In this document: positions 43,026-51,187 of the stretch, piece by piece
How positions within the stretch are numbered: the first letter of the stretch is position 1
Layout of the letters: each line of letters starts with the position of its first letter
NCBI GenBank assembly: GCA_965215545.1
Contig: OZ244066.1
Location: 2,480,001 to 2,544,000 of the forward strand
Reading direction: 5' to 3'
Source of the DNA: MPNP01 sp965215545
GTDB taxonomy: Bacteria > Pseudomonadota > Alphaproteobacteria > Rhodobacterales > Rhodobacteraceae
DNA length: 64,000 nt
Translations under genes and position numbers: made by a program
The notes under the pieces: model-generated
What the model saw: only the letters and a program-made list of their open reading frames with translations
What the model was told of the DNA's origin: nothing
The model's database searches: none

Positions 43026-44509
43026 GACCCGACGACCGGCAGACCCCGGGGATGAACCCCACCAGAGAGACTGCCCGTCCACGCCTGGCGGGGCTGCTGA
43101 TCGTCGTTGGCCTGGCCCTGCTCGCCCTCCTTGCGGCCGCCCTCGCCACCGCCCAGACCCCGCCCGGTGCTGGGCCGCCGCCCGCGCCCCTGACACCGGC
43201 GGAGCGGGCCCTCATCGCCGCCGAGGCTGACTTGGCCACCGGCACCTGGCAGCCAGCCCTTGCCCACCTCGTCCCGCATGCTGCCGACCCCCGGGTGGCC
43301 GGCCCGCTCTTCGATCTCGGTCTGGCGCTGCTCGATGCCACCGCCGACCCGCGCCTGCCCGCAGAGACCCGGGATGCGCTCCTTGATGGGGCGATCACCG
43401 CCTTCCGGGCGCTGCTGGCCGCCAACCCGGACGGCGTCCGCGTGCGCCTCGAACTCGCCCGCGCCTTCTTTGCCAAGGGCCAGGACGCCCTCGCCCGTCG
43501 CCACTTCCGCCGGGTGCTGGCGGGCGACATCCCACCGCCCGTGGCCGCCAATGTCGAGCGCTTCCTTGCTGCCATCGAGGCCCGCAAGCGCTGGTCGGCC
43601 TATGGTGGCCTGGCGCTGGCGCCCGATACCAACATCGGCCAGGTGTCCGAACAGCGCCGGGTCCCCGCGCCAGCCAACCTGAGACGCCTCCTGGAAAGTC
43701 TCGGGATTGACCCTGATACCGGCGGCGTCCGCAACAACCCGCCGCCCACCTCCGGTATCGGCCTGCGCCTCTTTGCCGGTGGCGAATACCATCACCCCAT
43801 CACCGACCGGCTGCGGTTGCGCCTCGGGGCCGGGGTGTCGCACACCGACCACAAGACGCAGCGCTGGGACAGCACCTCCCTGCGCCTCCACCTCGGCCCG
43901 GAGGTGGTGCTCTCGCCGCGCACCCGGGCGAGCCTGCTCCTGACGGCCGCCCGCCACTGGTCGGCCGGCGAGACGAGTTACGATGCCCCCGGCCTGCGGC
44001 TCGAACTCGGCCACCGCCTGACCGACCGCACCCGCCTGACCCTCGATCTCGCCCGTCGCGACCACCGCCATGCCCCGATGGCCAGCCGCACCTCGAATGG
44101 CCCGCGCACCGATCTGTCCCTCGGGGCCACCCATCAGCTGACCCCGACCGTGACCCTGACCGGGTCGCTGTCAGCGGCCCGGGCCCGGCCCACCGCCCCG
44201 GGCGGCCGCACCCGCACGGCCGGGCTGCGGCTGGGGGTGACCCGCGACTTCGCCGCCGGCTGGACGGTCGGGCTGGCCGGCAGCCTGTCGCGGACCCGCT
44301 GGGATACCGATCGCTCCACCACCGATCACACCCGGCGCCGCGACACCACCACCGATGTCACCGTCTCGGTCCACAAGCGCGATGTCACCATCGCCGGCTT
44401 TGCCCCCCGCCTGTCGGTGGGGGTCACCCGCCGCCGTTCCAACAGCGCCCCCTATGACCAGAATGTCCGCCGCCGCTATGGCGACCTCAGTTTCGTCCGG
44501 CAGTTCTGA
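43022..44509 (+). CDS. Slam-type surface lipoprotein assembly modifier (DUF560), 495 aa
   Basis: A signal-anchor-like stretch (LLIVVGLALLALLAAALATAQ) is followed by a TPR-like helical domain to about residue 180 (LARAFFAKGQDALARRHFRRVL). The 14-strand barrel signature follows: WSAYGGLALAPDTNIG, then RLELGHRLTDRTRL, and near the end GFAPRLSVGVTRRRSNSAPYDQ. The last residue is Phe. Slam proteins move lipoproteins to the cell surface. GTG 43022 overlaps the client's stop; ATG 43052 would give a more usual signal-peptide length. It is followed by a DUF1624 gene with a TGATG overlap. Confidence 0.85.
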   Translation: MRPDDRQTPGMNPTRETARPRLAGLLIVVGLALLALLAAALATAQTPPGAGPPPAPLTPAERALIAAEADLATGTWQPALAHLVPHAADPRVAGPLFDLGLALLDATADPRLPAETRDALLDGAITAFRALLAANPDGVRVRLELARAFFAKGQDALARRHFRRVLAGDIPPPVAANVERFLAAIEARKRWSAYGGLALAPDTNIGQVSEQRRVPAPANLRRLLESLGIDPDTGGVRNNPPPTSGIGLRLFAGGEYHHPITDRLRLRLGAGVSHTDHKTQRWDSTSLRLHLGPEVVLSPRTRASLLLTAARHWSAGETSYDAPGLRLELGHRLTDRTRLTLDLARRDHRHAPMASRTSNGPRTDLSLGATHQLTPTVTLTGSLSAARARPTAPGGRTRTAGLRLGVTRDFAAGWTVGLAGSLSRTRWDTDRSTTDHTRRRDTTTDVTVSVHKRDVTIAGFAPRLSVGVTRRRSNSAPYDQNVRRRYGDLSFVRQF

Positions 44510-45234
44510 TGACCACCCGCATCCCGGCGCTCGATGCCCTGCGCGGGGCGGCGCTGGTGGCCATGATCGCCTATCACCTGACCTGGGATCTCGCCCACTT
44601 CGGCCTCCTGCCGGCGGGCACGGCCACGACACCCCTCGGCCAGGCCATCGCCGCGGCCATCGCTGGCACCTTCCTTGCCCTCGCCGGGGTCAGTTTCGCG
44701 CTGGCCCATGCCGACGGGATCCGCTGGCGGCCCTGGGCACTCCGCCTGACCCGTATCACCCTGGCGGCCCTGGCGGTCACCGCCGTGACGCTGTGGGCCA
44801 CCCCCGACCAGGCCATCCGTTTCGGCATCCTGCACATGATCGCCGTGGCCGCGGTCCTGTGCCTGCCATTCACCAACGCGCCCTGGCCGGCGGTCGGGCT
44901 GGCCGCTGCTGCCGTCCTGGCGGTCGATGTCCTGACGGCCGGCCCCGCTGCCAACACCGTGGCGATGTGGCTGGGGCTTGGCAGTGGCACCCCGCCGGCC
45001 AGCGACTTCCGGCCGGTGGTCCCCTGGCTCGCCCCGGTGCTTCTCGGCCTTGCCGCCGGCCAATGGCTGACCCGGACCGCGGGGGTGGGCGAGGCACTGG
45101 CCACCGTCACCCTGCCGGACCGGACCGACCGGAGTCTGCGCTGGCTCGGCCGCCACAGCCTGGCGGTCTACCTCGTCCACCAGCCCGTGCTGTTTGCCCT
45201 GCTGTGGGTGGCCCTCGGGCTCTTCCCCGCCTGA
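44509..45234 (+). CDS. DUF1624 heparan-alpha-glucosaminide acetyltransferase-like membrane protein, 241 aa
   Basis: About seven to eight transmembrane helices. The start MTTRIPALDALRGAALVAMIAYHLTWDL has the RxxxLDxLRG...YH pattern of the HGSNAT_cat family. The end HSLAVYLVHQPVLFALLWV is equally typical. The protein would sit in the inner membrane and pass an acyl group from the cytoplasm to a periplasmic acceptor. The ATG overlaps the Slam stop, so it is coupled to the lipoprotein export operon. Modification of the exported lipoprotein or of surface glycan is a reasonable but untested idea. Confidence 0.8.
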   Translation: MTTRIPALDALRGAALVAMIAYHLTWDLAHFGLLPAGTATTPLGQAIAAAIAGTFLALAGVSFALAHADGIRWRPWALRLTRITLAALAVTAVTLWATPDQAIRFGILHMIAVAAVLCLPFTNAPWPAVGLAAAAVLAVDVLTAGPAANTVAMWLGLGSGTPPASDFRPVVPWLAPVLLGLAAGQWLTRTAGVGEALATVTLPDRTDRSLRWLGRHSLAVYLVHQPVLFALLWVALGLFPA

Positions 45235-45247
45235 CAGGAGGATGACC

Positions 45248-46735
45248 ATGCACACCCCACGCCCTGCGATCCTCGCCGCCCTGGCGGTCCTGACGCTGGC
45301 CGCCTGCGGGGGTGGAGGTGGTGCGGGCGGTGGGTCGCCATCCCCCTTGCCGCCGGGCGGAGTCAACCCGCCGGTCGCCGGCCAGCAGATCGGCGCCCAT
45401 GTCACGACCGGCGAGGGCCGGACCATCGGCATCGGTCCGGCCTTTGCCGGCGAATCCCCGGCCATCGCCGACCTGACGGATCCTGCCCGCCACACCCGCA
45501 CGGCCAGGGGAGAGATCCGCTCCGGCCCCTGGCGCGCCTCCCGGGGCGGCGATGGCAGTGCCAGTGCGGCTGAACTCCTGGCCTTCCTCCAGGGCTTCCA
45601 GGCCCAGGAGCGGGCCGAGGGGGGTGGCGATCTCGTCATCATCAACCCCGGCCCGGCCAGGACCGTGCGCATCGTCGGGCGGGCCACTGCCACCGAACGG
45701 GCCCTGGTGGCCGACGCGCTGGCCCGCCTCAACACGGCACTGCCGTATGACCGCCGGCTGCGGCTCGGGAATGGCCGGGCCGTGGCCGTGGCGGATCGCC
45801 GCACCATCCCGGCTGACGAGATCCACATCCACTTCACCGATGGCAAGACCGGCTGGCCCCGGGACGACGATGGCCAACCGTACGGCCCGACCACCCTCGG
45901 TCTCGGCGGCGGCCTGATCCAGCTCCGGACCTTGACCGCCCTCGGTGGCTATGCCTTCATCGACCGCACCGCCCGCGCCCACCGCAACAATCCGGAGGCC
46001 CTGCGCATCACCCTCCTCCACGAGCTCCTGCATGCCTGGGGCATCGGGGCCCATGCCAGCTCCTCCTACCCCGAGTCCGTCCTCCAGCCCCGCAACAGCA
46101 CCGACATCAAGCCCCGCCTCTACGTGACGCTGGATGGCGCGCTCCTGCGTGCCTACCGGCGGCTGCCTGCCGGCACGAAGGTGGATGACCTGACGGTGGA
46201 CGACTTCGGCCCCTGGGAGACCGAGGGCTTCCACCTCCTGATGGCCAACACGCTGGGCGGCGCCAACACCGAGGACCTGCAGGCCGGCCTCGGCTGGCGC
46301 AACGGGCTGGCCACCCCTTGGGCCTACGGGCCTGAGCCCGACCGGACGGTCGCCCATCTCGGGGCCACCGCCCGCTGGGATGGCACGCTCCTTGGCTTGA
46401 CGCGCAGCGATGGCCGCACGGTGCGGGGAGAGGCTGCCATCACGGCCGACTTCGAGCGAGCCAACGGGCGGGCGGACTTCACGGCCCTCGAAGCCTGGCC
46501 GCATCGCCGCCATCCCGGCAATCCCGGCACCGGGACACAGTGGGGCGATGGCGATCTTGGCTACACGCTGACGTTCTGGGAGACCGGCACCCGGTCCGGC
46601 TTTGACTCGGCGGCCGCCCCCGGCGATGACCCGGGCGTCGTCACCGGCGTCCTCGTTGGCACGGCCCATGAGGGGGCGGCCGGGGTGCTCGAGCATCCCG
46701 ATCTCGCGGCGGCGTTTGGTGGGGTGCGCGAATGA
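45248..46735 (+). CDS. Surface lipoprotein with metalloprotease motif, 495 aa
   Basis: A lipobox (LTLAAC) follows a short hydrophobic core, then a Gly-rich linker. HELLHAWGIGAH at residues 258-269 matches HExxHxxGxxxH, close to the metzincin zinc site HExxHxxGxxH but with one extra residue. The C-terminal third resembles the TbpB-like barrel (WDGTLLGLTRSDGR, DLGYTLTFWETG, GVVTGVLVGTAHEGAAGVLE). ATG 45248 is chosen because AGGAGG lies six bases before it. It follows the Slam-DUF1624 pair by 13 bp and is a likely further Slam client. Protease activity is inferred. Confidence 0.7.
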   Translation: MHTPRPAILAALAVLTLAACGGGGGAGGGSPSPLPPGGVNPPVAGQQIGAHVTTGEGRTIGIGPAFAGESPAIADLTDPARHTRTARGEIRSGPWRASRGGDGSASAAELLAFLQGFQAQERAEGGGDLVIINPGPARTVRIVGRATATERALVADALARLNTALPYDRRLRLGNGRAVAVADRRTIPADEIHIHFTDGKTGWPRDDDGQPYGPTTLGLGGGLIQLRTLTALGGYAFIDRTARAHRNNPEALRITLLHELLHAWGIGAHASSSYPESVLQPRNSTDIKPRLYVTLDGALLRAYRRLPAGTKVDDLTVDDFGPWETEGFHLLMANTLGGANTEDLQAGLGWRNGLATPWAYGPEPDRTVAHLGATARWDGTLLGLTRSDGRTVRGEAAITADFERANGRADFTALEAWPHRRHPGNPGTGTQWGDGDLGYTLTFWETGTRSGFDSAAAPGDDPGVVTGVLVGTAHEGAAGVLEHPDLAAAFGGVRE

Positions 46736-46770
46736 CCCCCACGAAACCACATCGATCACGCTCCAGTCCC

Positions 46771-46802
46771 GGGGCGAGAACCATGCTGCAACACGAAAGG
46801 AG
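46771..46802 (+). repeat. Duplicated leader, copy 1
   Basis: The 32-nt leader shares GAGAACCATGCTG and AACACGAAAGGAG with 48010-48039. It contains the ribosome binding site of the lipoprotein gene that follows. Confidence 0.65.
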
Positions 46803-46809
46803 ATCCATC

Positions 46810-47452
46810 ATGATTCTGCGCAGCCTCACCACGATCCTGGCCCTCGCGGCCCTGACCCTTGTGTCCGCCTGTGGAGGCGGTGGCTCGGGCACCGGGCACC
46901 CGCACCGACGCCTTCACGGCTGATCCTGCCGACACAGTCATGGCCGCCCGGGCGGCCGCGCGGGCCACCCCGCGGTTCGGCAGTGTGTCCGTGGCTGGCC
47001 AGGCCGGCACCGTCGCGTCGGTCACCGATGTGGCGGCCATCCGGCAGGCGGACGGGTCGATCGATCTCGTTGTCCGGCGGGCCGGCGGCGCCCCGACAAC
47101 CCTGAATACAGAGCGGGATGCCGTGCTGAGCCAACCCGAGATCTCCCGGACCGGTCGGACCGCCGAGTCGGGCGCGCTCCTGCAGGTCGATGCCACCCGC
47201 CTCATCCTCGATCCCGCCCCCATCGACAGCACGGATGGCACGCTGGCCGGTCGGGTCCGGCTTGTCCATCCGGACTACACCTTCACCGCCCAGCCGGGAC
47301 GCTGGGGCAGTCGCCTGTCCAATACGGACGACAGCGCCGGCGCGCCGCGCCTGCTGGCCGGCACCCATGCCGGGGGTGGCACGACCGCCGGTGGCAGTGA
47401 GGCGGCCTATATCGGGGCCCATTACGGCACCACCGGGGCGCGGTTTCAATGA
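46810..47452 (+). pseudogene. Frameshifted TbpB-like lipoprotein, about 213 aa
   Basis: ATG 46810 encodes a lipoprotein signal (ILALAALTLVSAC) followed by GGGG. The frame then ends at 46923. The rest of the protein continues in the +1 frame from about 46885: RTDAFTADPADTV, GRVRLVHPDYTF, GGSEAAYIGAHYGTTGARFQ. Removing one base in the G/C-rich stretch 46876-46905 would rejoin them. The C-terminal pattern matches the barrel type of its neighbours. It is either off in this isolate, dead, or a sequencing error. Confidence 0.65.
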
Positions 47453-47486
47453 CGGACCGACCCATCATCAAGCAAGGGAGCAAGCG

Positions 47487-47924
47487 ATGTCACGATTGAC
47501 CAGGACCACCTGCGCCATTCTGGCGGTCGTGGCCTGCACAGGACTGGTCATGGCAGGATGTGCCCAGAGACCGGATGCCGTCTCCGGTTCCTACGTGTCG
47601 TCCCTGCAATATCAGTCCTACAGCTGTGACCAGCTGGCGGCGGAACTGGCCCGGATCAATGCCCGGGCAGCTGAGGTGGCCGGTGTCCAGCAGAAAGCCG
47701 CAACAACCGATGCGGTCTCTCTGGGCGCGGGGCTGGTGCTGTTCTGGCCCGCCATGTTCTTCATGATCGGTGGCGACCGGGCCGAGGAACTGGCCCGTCT
47801 CAAGGGCGAAATCGAGGCGATCGAGCAAACGGCGATCCAGAAGGAGTGTCTGGTCGTTGCCGAACAGATTGACCGGCAGCGCGAGGAAGCCAGGACGCAT
47901 CCATCGCAGGCCCCCGCCAACTGA
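47487..47924 (+). CDS. Small lipoprotein, 145 aa
   Basis: The signal ends in MAGC (lipobox), then QRPDAVSGSYVSSLQYQSYSCDQLAAELARINAR. A hydrophobic stretch GAGLVLFWPAMFFMIGG near residue 80 and a following helix ELARLKGEIEAIEQTAIQKEC are characteristic of a widespread small lipoprotein family of unknown function, often of about 130-150 aa. Its first eight codons (MSRLTRTT) and ribosome binding site resemble those of the gene at 48046, suggesting duplication of leader plus signal region. Confidence 0.75.
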   Translation: MSRLTRTTCAILAVVACTGLVMAGCAQRPDAVSGSYVSSLQYQSYSCDQLAAELARINARAAEVAGVQQKAATTDAVSLGAGLVLFWPAMFFMIGGDRAEELARLKGEIEAIEQTAIQKECLVVAEQIDRQREEARTHPSQAPAN

Positions 47925-48009
47925 AGCCGGCCTGACAGGAAGCCACCCATGGTTGGCACCGGCCATGACACGCGGCAACACGACCGCCCCGCAATCCTGC
48001 CCCGCTTCC

Positions 48010-48039
48010 GGGGAGAACCATGCTGTAACACGAAAGGAG
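48010..48039 (+). repeat. Duplicated leader, copy 2
   Basis: Thirty nucleotides almost identical to 46771-46802, lacking two bases and with one substitution. It provides the GAAAGGAG of the following gene. Confidence 0.65.
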
Positions 48040-48045
48040 CAAACG

Positions 48046-48480
48046 ATGTCACGATTGACCAAGACCACCCTCGCCATTCTGGCGATCGGCCTGGCCGCCA
48101 CGGCCCACCCGGCACTTGCCCAGTCGGTCCGGCTTGACTGCGAGGTCAAGCAGTACGGGGAGTATGCCCACGGTGAGGCCCGGGAGGTGGCGGAATCCTG
48201 GATTCCGCCGACCTCGACCCATGTCATCCACGCCGGGAAGAGCATCCATGTCGACTGGAGTCTCGTCGGATCGGGTCGCGCCACCGGCAGCCGGATCTAC
48301 TTCCAGTACCCCCTGTACAGCGAGACCAATCTGCGCCGGGTGGTCAAATACACCTATCTGCGCAAGACCGGTGTCCTGATCGGTTTTCTGGACACCGGGG
48401 CCAACACATGGACCATCCAGACCCGTGGGACATGCACGTCGCGGCCCCTGTCCCCGGCCCGGGCGGCCGAGTTCTTCTGA
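48046..48480 (+). CDS. Secreted hypothetical protein, 144 aa
   Basis: The signal peptide MSRLTKTTLAILAIGLAATA continues to a cleavage near HPALAQ. The mature part has two cysteines (RLDCEV, GTCTS) and beta-rich segments such as IYFQYPLYSETNLRRVVKYTYL. No family is recognised. GAAAGGAGC lies 7-15 bases before the ATG. The signal region is nearly the same as that of the lipoprotein at 47487, although this one lacks the lipobox cysteine. Confidence 0.7.
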   Translation: MSRLTKTTLAILAIGLAATAHPALAQSVRLDCEVKQYGEYAHGEAREVAESWIPPTSTHVIHAGKSIHVDWSLVGSGRATGSRIYFQYPLYSETNLRRVVKYTYLRKTGVLIGFLDTGANTWTIQTRGTCTSRPLSPARAAEFF

Positions 48481-48896
48481 GGCCCTTAAGGCAGACCGGG
48501 GACCGGCCATGATCACGGGATCCATCCCGGCCCCCCGATCCCACGGCCGCCTTCGGGGGATGGGTGGGAGTGACCCACACGGCAACACGGGCCCGGTCAA
48601 CGCCCCTGGGCCGGCCCGCATGATGGATTGGACCAGCCTGCGGAGCTGCGGGGGCTGACAAAGCCGTCACAAAGTGCAAACATTGTAGGGACCTGTTGGG
48701 GATTTTGTATTGTACAATACAATTTTTCGCGGACCCATACGCGGGCAGACCATCACGCCAAGCCCGCCTGACACACGCATCCCGGGCAGGACCCCCCACA
48801 GCGCCCGTGTCGTGGCCTCTCGTGGCCGGTCTCGCCCGGACACGGCAGGGACACAGGCGGGCGTCCTGGCCACCACAGGCCACGACAACCGCTCCC
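48481..48896. other. Gene-free stretch containing palindrome copy 2
   Basis: No gene is supported in about 415 bases. The G/C-rich frames on both strands lack ribosome binding sites. The notable content is the palindrome at 48705-48722. Confidence 0.5.
48705..48722. promoter_or_regulatory. 18-bp perfect palindrome (copy 2 of 3)
   Basis: TTGTATTGT followed by its exact complement; the same core as 28806-28829. No start codon with a good ribosome binding site follows on either strand, so here it may be a solitary operator or a recombination-type site. Confidence 0.55.
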
Positions 48897-49451
48897 TCAC
48901 CCCCGCTTGATCGCATAGACGCTCCCGCGGGCAATCCCCATCGCCCGGGCGATCTGCGTCGGCGACTGGCCGACCGCCAGCCGGGCCCGGACGGCCTCCC
49001 GGTCGATGGTCGGGCGGCGGCCGCGATAGACCCCGCGGGCCCGGGCGGCGGCAATGCCCTCGGCCTGGCGTTCGCGCCGCAGGTTGGTCTCGAAGGCGGC
49101 AAAGACCCCGAGCATGTCGAAGAAGGCCTGCCCGGCAGCCGTGGTGGTGTCGATCGGCTGTTCGGTGGCGACAAGATGGGCCCCCGTGTCGGCGAGCTGC
49201 CCGGCGATGGTCTGGAGATCCCGCAGCGACCGGGCCAGCCGGTCGATGCGGGTGACCACCAGGGCATCACCGGGCCGCAGGAAGGCGAGCAGCGTGGTCA
49301 GTTCCGGACGAGCGGCAAGGCTGGTGCCACTGCCGGTCTCGGTGCGGATCAGACCGCAGCCGGCGGCCGTGAGGGCGGCGATCTGGGCCTCGAGGTTCTG
49401 ATCGGCCGTCGAGATGCGGGCATAGCCGATGCGGGTGCTGGAGGTGTTCAT
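48897..49451 (-). CDS. Serine recombinase, Tn3-resolvase/invertase family, 184 aa
   Basis: The N-terminal catalytic domain begins TRIGYARISTADQNLEAQ, with the nucleophilic serine in YARIST. It also shows DALVVTRIDRLARSLRDL and the long E-helix with FAAFETNLRRERQAEGI. A C-terminal helix-turn-helix follows (SPTQIARAMGIARGSVY). Length is typical for resolvases and DNA invertases. ATG 49451 is chosen; the frame extends to 49502 without similarity. It is the only evident site-specific recombinase gene in the window and therefore a candidate to act on the inverted repeats at 31.2/31.8 kb, though nothing links them directly. Confidence 0.9.
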   Translation of the reverse strand: MNTSSTRIGYARISTADQNLEAQIAALTAAGCGLIRTETGSGTSLAARPELTTLLAFLRPGDALVVTRIDRLARSLRDLQTIAGQLADTGAHLVATEQPIDTTTAAGQAFFDMLGVFAAFETNLRRERQAEGIAAARARGVYRGRRPTIDREAVRARLAVGQSPTQIARAMGIARGSVYAIKRG

Positions 49452-49669
49452 TTTGGGTGTGCCCCGGGGGAAATCTGTGCAATAACCCGGATCGGACTTC
49501 AAGTGAACACGGAATCCCGGGGTTCAGCGTCCTGGCATGTGTGCAGGCAGAGTGTCTGGCTGGGGTCTACCCGAAATGACGGGGGTGAGCAGGGTCGGTG
49601 TCCCCTGCACGCTGTGACAACCTTTACATGGATCCCGGGCAGGGCCCGATTTCGTTCAAACCAAACTCG

Positions 49670-49969
49670 CTAAGGTTTCCAGGCCCAATTTCCTGATGCC
49701 ACAAAGCATCGGCTTTGTTTCCTCTTGGGAGAATGTGTCTCTTGCGGCACCAGGAACAACAAGCATCTCCCGTATTTTGCAATGTGCTCCCGGACGGCTT
49801 CAGGGTCTTGCCCGATGTCTTCCGCAAGTACAGCATAGGACTGTCTTTCCGGAATCGGAATCATGATTCCTGAACCATCATCGCAAGGCTCTGTTGCCCG
49901 GTCTTTGACCCATTGCAGGATCTGCCTTGTTATCTCGGCGGTCATTTCTGGATATCCCTCCTTGGCCAT
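49670..49969 (-). CDS. Hypothetical protein, 99 aa
   Basis: The frame reads MAKEGYPEMTAEITRQILQWVKDRA, with IPIPERQSYAVLAEDIGQDPEAVREHI suggesting a small helical protein. GGAGG lies close before the ATG, and a further ATG eight codons in has better spacing. The C-terminus (HSPKRKQSRCFVAS) is unconvincing and may reflect a frameshift. It is a possible downstream member of the ImmA/IrrE transcription unit. No family is recognised. Confidence 0.4.
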   Translation of the reverse strand: MAKEGYPEMTAEITRQILQWVKDRATEPCDDGSGIMIPIPERQSYAVLAEDIGQDPEAVREHIAKYGRCLLFLVPQETHSPKRKQSRCFVASGNWAWKP

Positions 49970-50165
49970 GGCCTCCGACCATTCCCGTGGCCGCCTTGTG
50001 TTCACGCTTAGCGGAGTTCAGCTGACAAACCATACGATGACCCCAGATTGCCCGCACGCTCAGGATCGCACGGATGTCGGTCTATCGCGCCCTCAAGGCG
50101 GGGCAGGGTCCGCCACCGTGAGCCGAGGCCTCGCGGCCAGCCGACGAGACAGTCAGCCGCACCCA

Positions 50166-50663
50166 TCACGGGTCGCAGGGACGGCCCAAACGAATGGCCA
50201 TGGACCGCCGGGACACCGCAAAGAGGTCAGCCATGTCTGCCACGTTGTCACCGAGCTGCTTCCGATGATGGTCGATCAGGTCTCGCGGCATAAGCAGATT
50301 GGCGGCAAAACGGTTGGCTTCGGTTTCTTCTCGGGGTCCGATCCGCGTGTTGTGGTATTTTCCGACATCCGTACTTCTGTAGGCCCGGTCGTCGTCCACG
50401 CCTTCCCCAACGCCGATCAGGTGGCGGTGCAGCATGTAATGGCCCAGCTCGTGCGCCAGGGTGAAACGTTGCCGGGTTGCCGGGTCCAGGGCATTGACCG
50501 TGATGATGAAACCGGACTCCAGGCGCTCAAGCATACCGGACAGGGTGTTGGCCAGAAACGCCTTCTTGAAGTCAATGCCGAGGGACGCCGGAATGCTGTC
50601 AACCGGCACGGGCGCAGAACGTCGGGCCGCCAAGAATACGTTCCATTGATCCGAGATCTTCAT
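50166..50663 (-). CDS. ImmA/IrrE-type metallopeptidase, 165 aa
   Basis: The zinc site HELGHYMLHRH starts at residue 71, followed by REETEANRFAANLLMP (third ligand Glu) near residue 110. This is the COG2856 pattern. Such peptidases cleave repressors of mobile elements or stress regulons, usually a partner XRE protein, but no intact XRE gene is adjacent here. The start overlaps the preceding gene's stop by four bases (ATGA). It is probably cytoplasmic and part of the 50-52.5 kb accessory island. Confidence 0.85.
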   Translation of the reverse strand: MKISDQWNVFLAARRSAPVPVDSIPASLGIDFKKAFLANTLSGMLERLESGFIITVNALDPATRQRFTLAHELGHYMLHRHLIGVGEGVDDDRAYRSTDVGKYHNTRIGPREETEANRFAANLLMPRDLIDHHRKQLGDNVADMADLFAVSRRSMAIRLGRPCDP

Positions 50664-50996
50664 TGCTGATCTTCTGTCTGTTCGTCTTGTGCCTCGGCAA
50701 CACTGTTTGTGTCATCATCAGACAGACTGCCGCGGTCCATCAGGTCAAGGTTGGCATCAATGATGCCCGGCAGCTCTCCTTGCAGATATTCGTTGGCAAC
50801 CCGCTCGGCAACCTCCTTGGCCACCTTTTTGGCCTCTTCGGTCGCTTGCGAGCGCGCGATGCTGCGGATTGATGAATGCAAACACACCGCCCAGCACCAG
50901 AATAAGGCCAATCCCGGCCAAAAGCAATGACACAAGATCCAATCGGCCCAGCTGTCCCGCCAGGGCCGTGGCATCCGTGCACGCGGTCCACTCCAC
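50660..50996 (-). pseudogene. Single-pass membrane protein with one frameshift
   Basis: The first frame starts with GTG 50996 (AGGAG six bases upstream) and gives a transmembrane helix LVSLLLAGIGLILVLGGVFAFIN. The second frame continues RSIARSQATEEAKKVAKEVAERVANEYLQGELPG and an acidic tail ending EDQQ. One extra base near 50873 separates them. The pattern of one membrane helix plus a coiled-coil-like helix is common for proteins next to ImmA/IrrE peptidases. Function is unknown. Confidence 0.6.
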
Positions 50997-51125
50997 TCCC
51001 GCTCCTGCCTCTGTTTGCCGGGATCACCGGACCCCGTTCTTGCCGCCGGGACCTGGAATTGCAAGCCTGCTCATCGACGGCCCCTCCACCCCTGATGAGA
51101 AGGGGGTGTTTCCAGTGATCGAAAC

Positions 51126-51145
51126 ATTGTATCGTACAATACAAT
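51126..51145. promoter_or_regulatory. 20-bp palindrome with one mismatched pair (copy 3 of 3)
   Basis: ATTGTATCGT followed by ACAATACAAT; identical in core to the other two copies except for one base. On the minus strand it lies about 130 bp upstream of the 50996 gene, suiting a promoter-operator for the membrane protein-ImmA pair. Confidence 0.55.
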
Positions 51146-51187
51146 CTTCAATTCAAGCATTGCCGGTCGCGACAGCTACATGACGCC

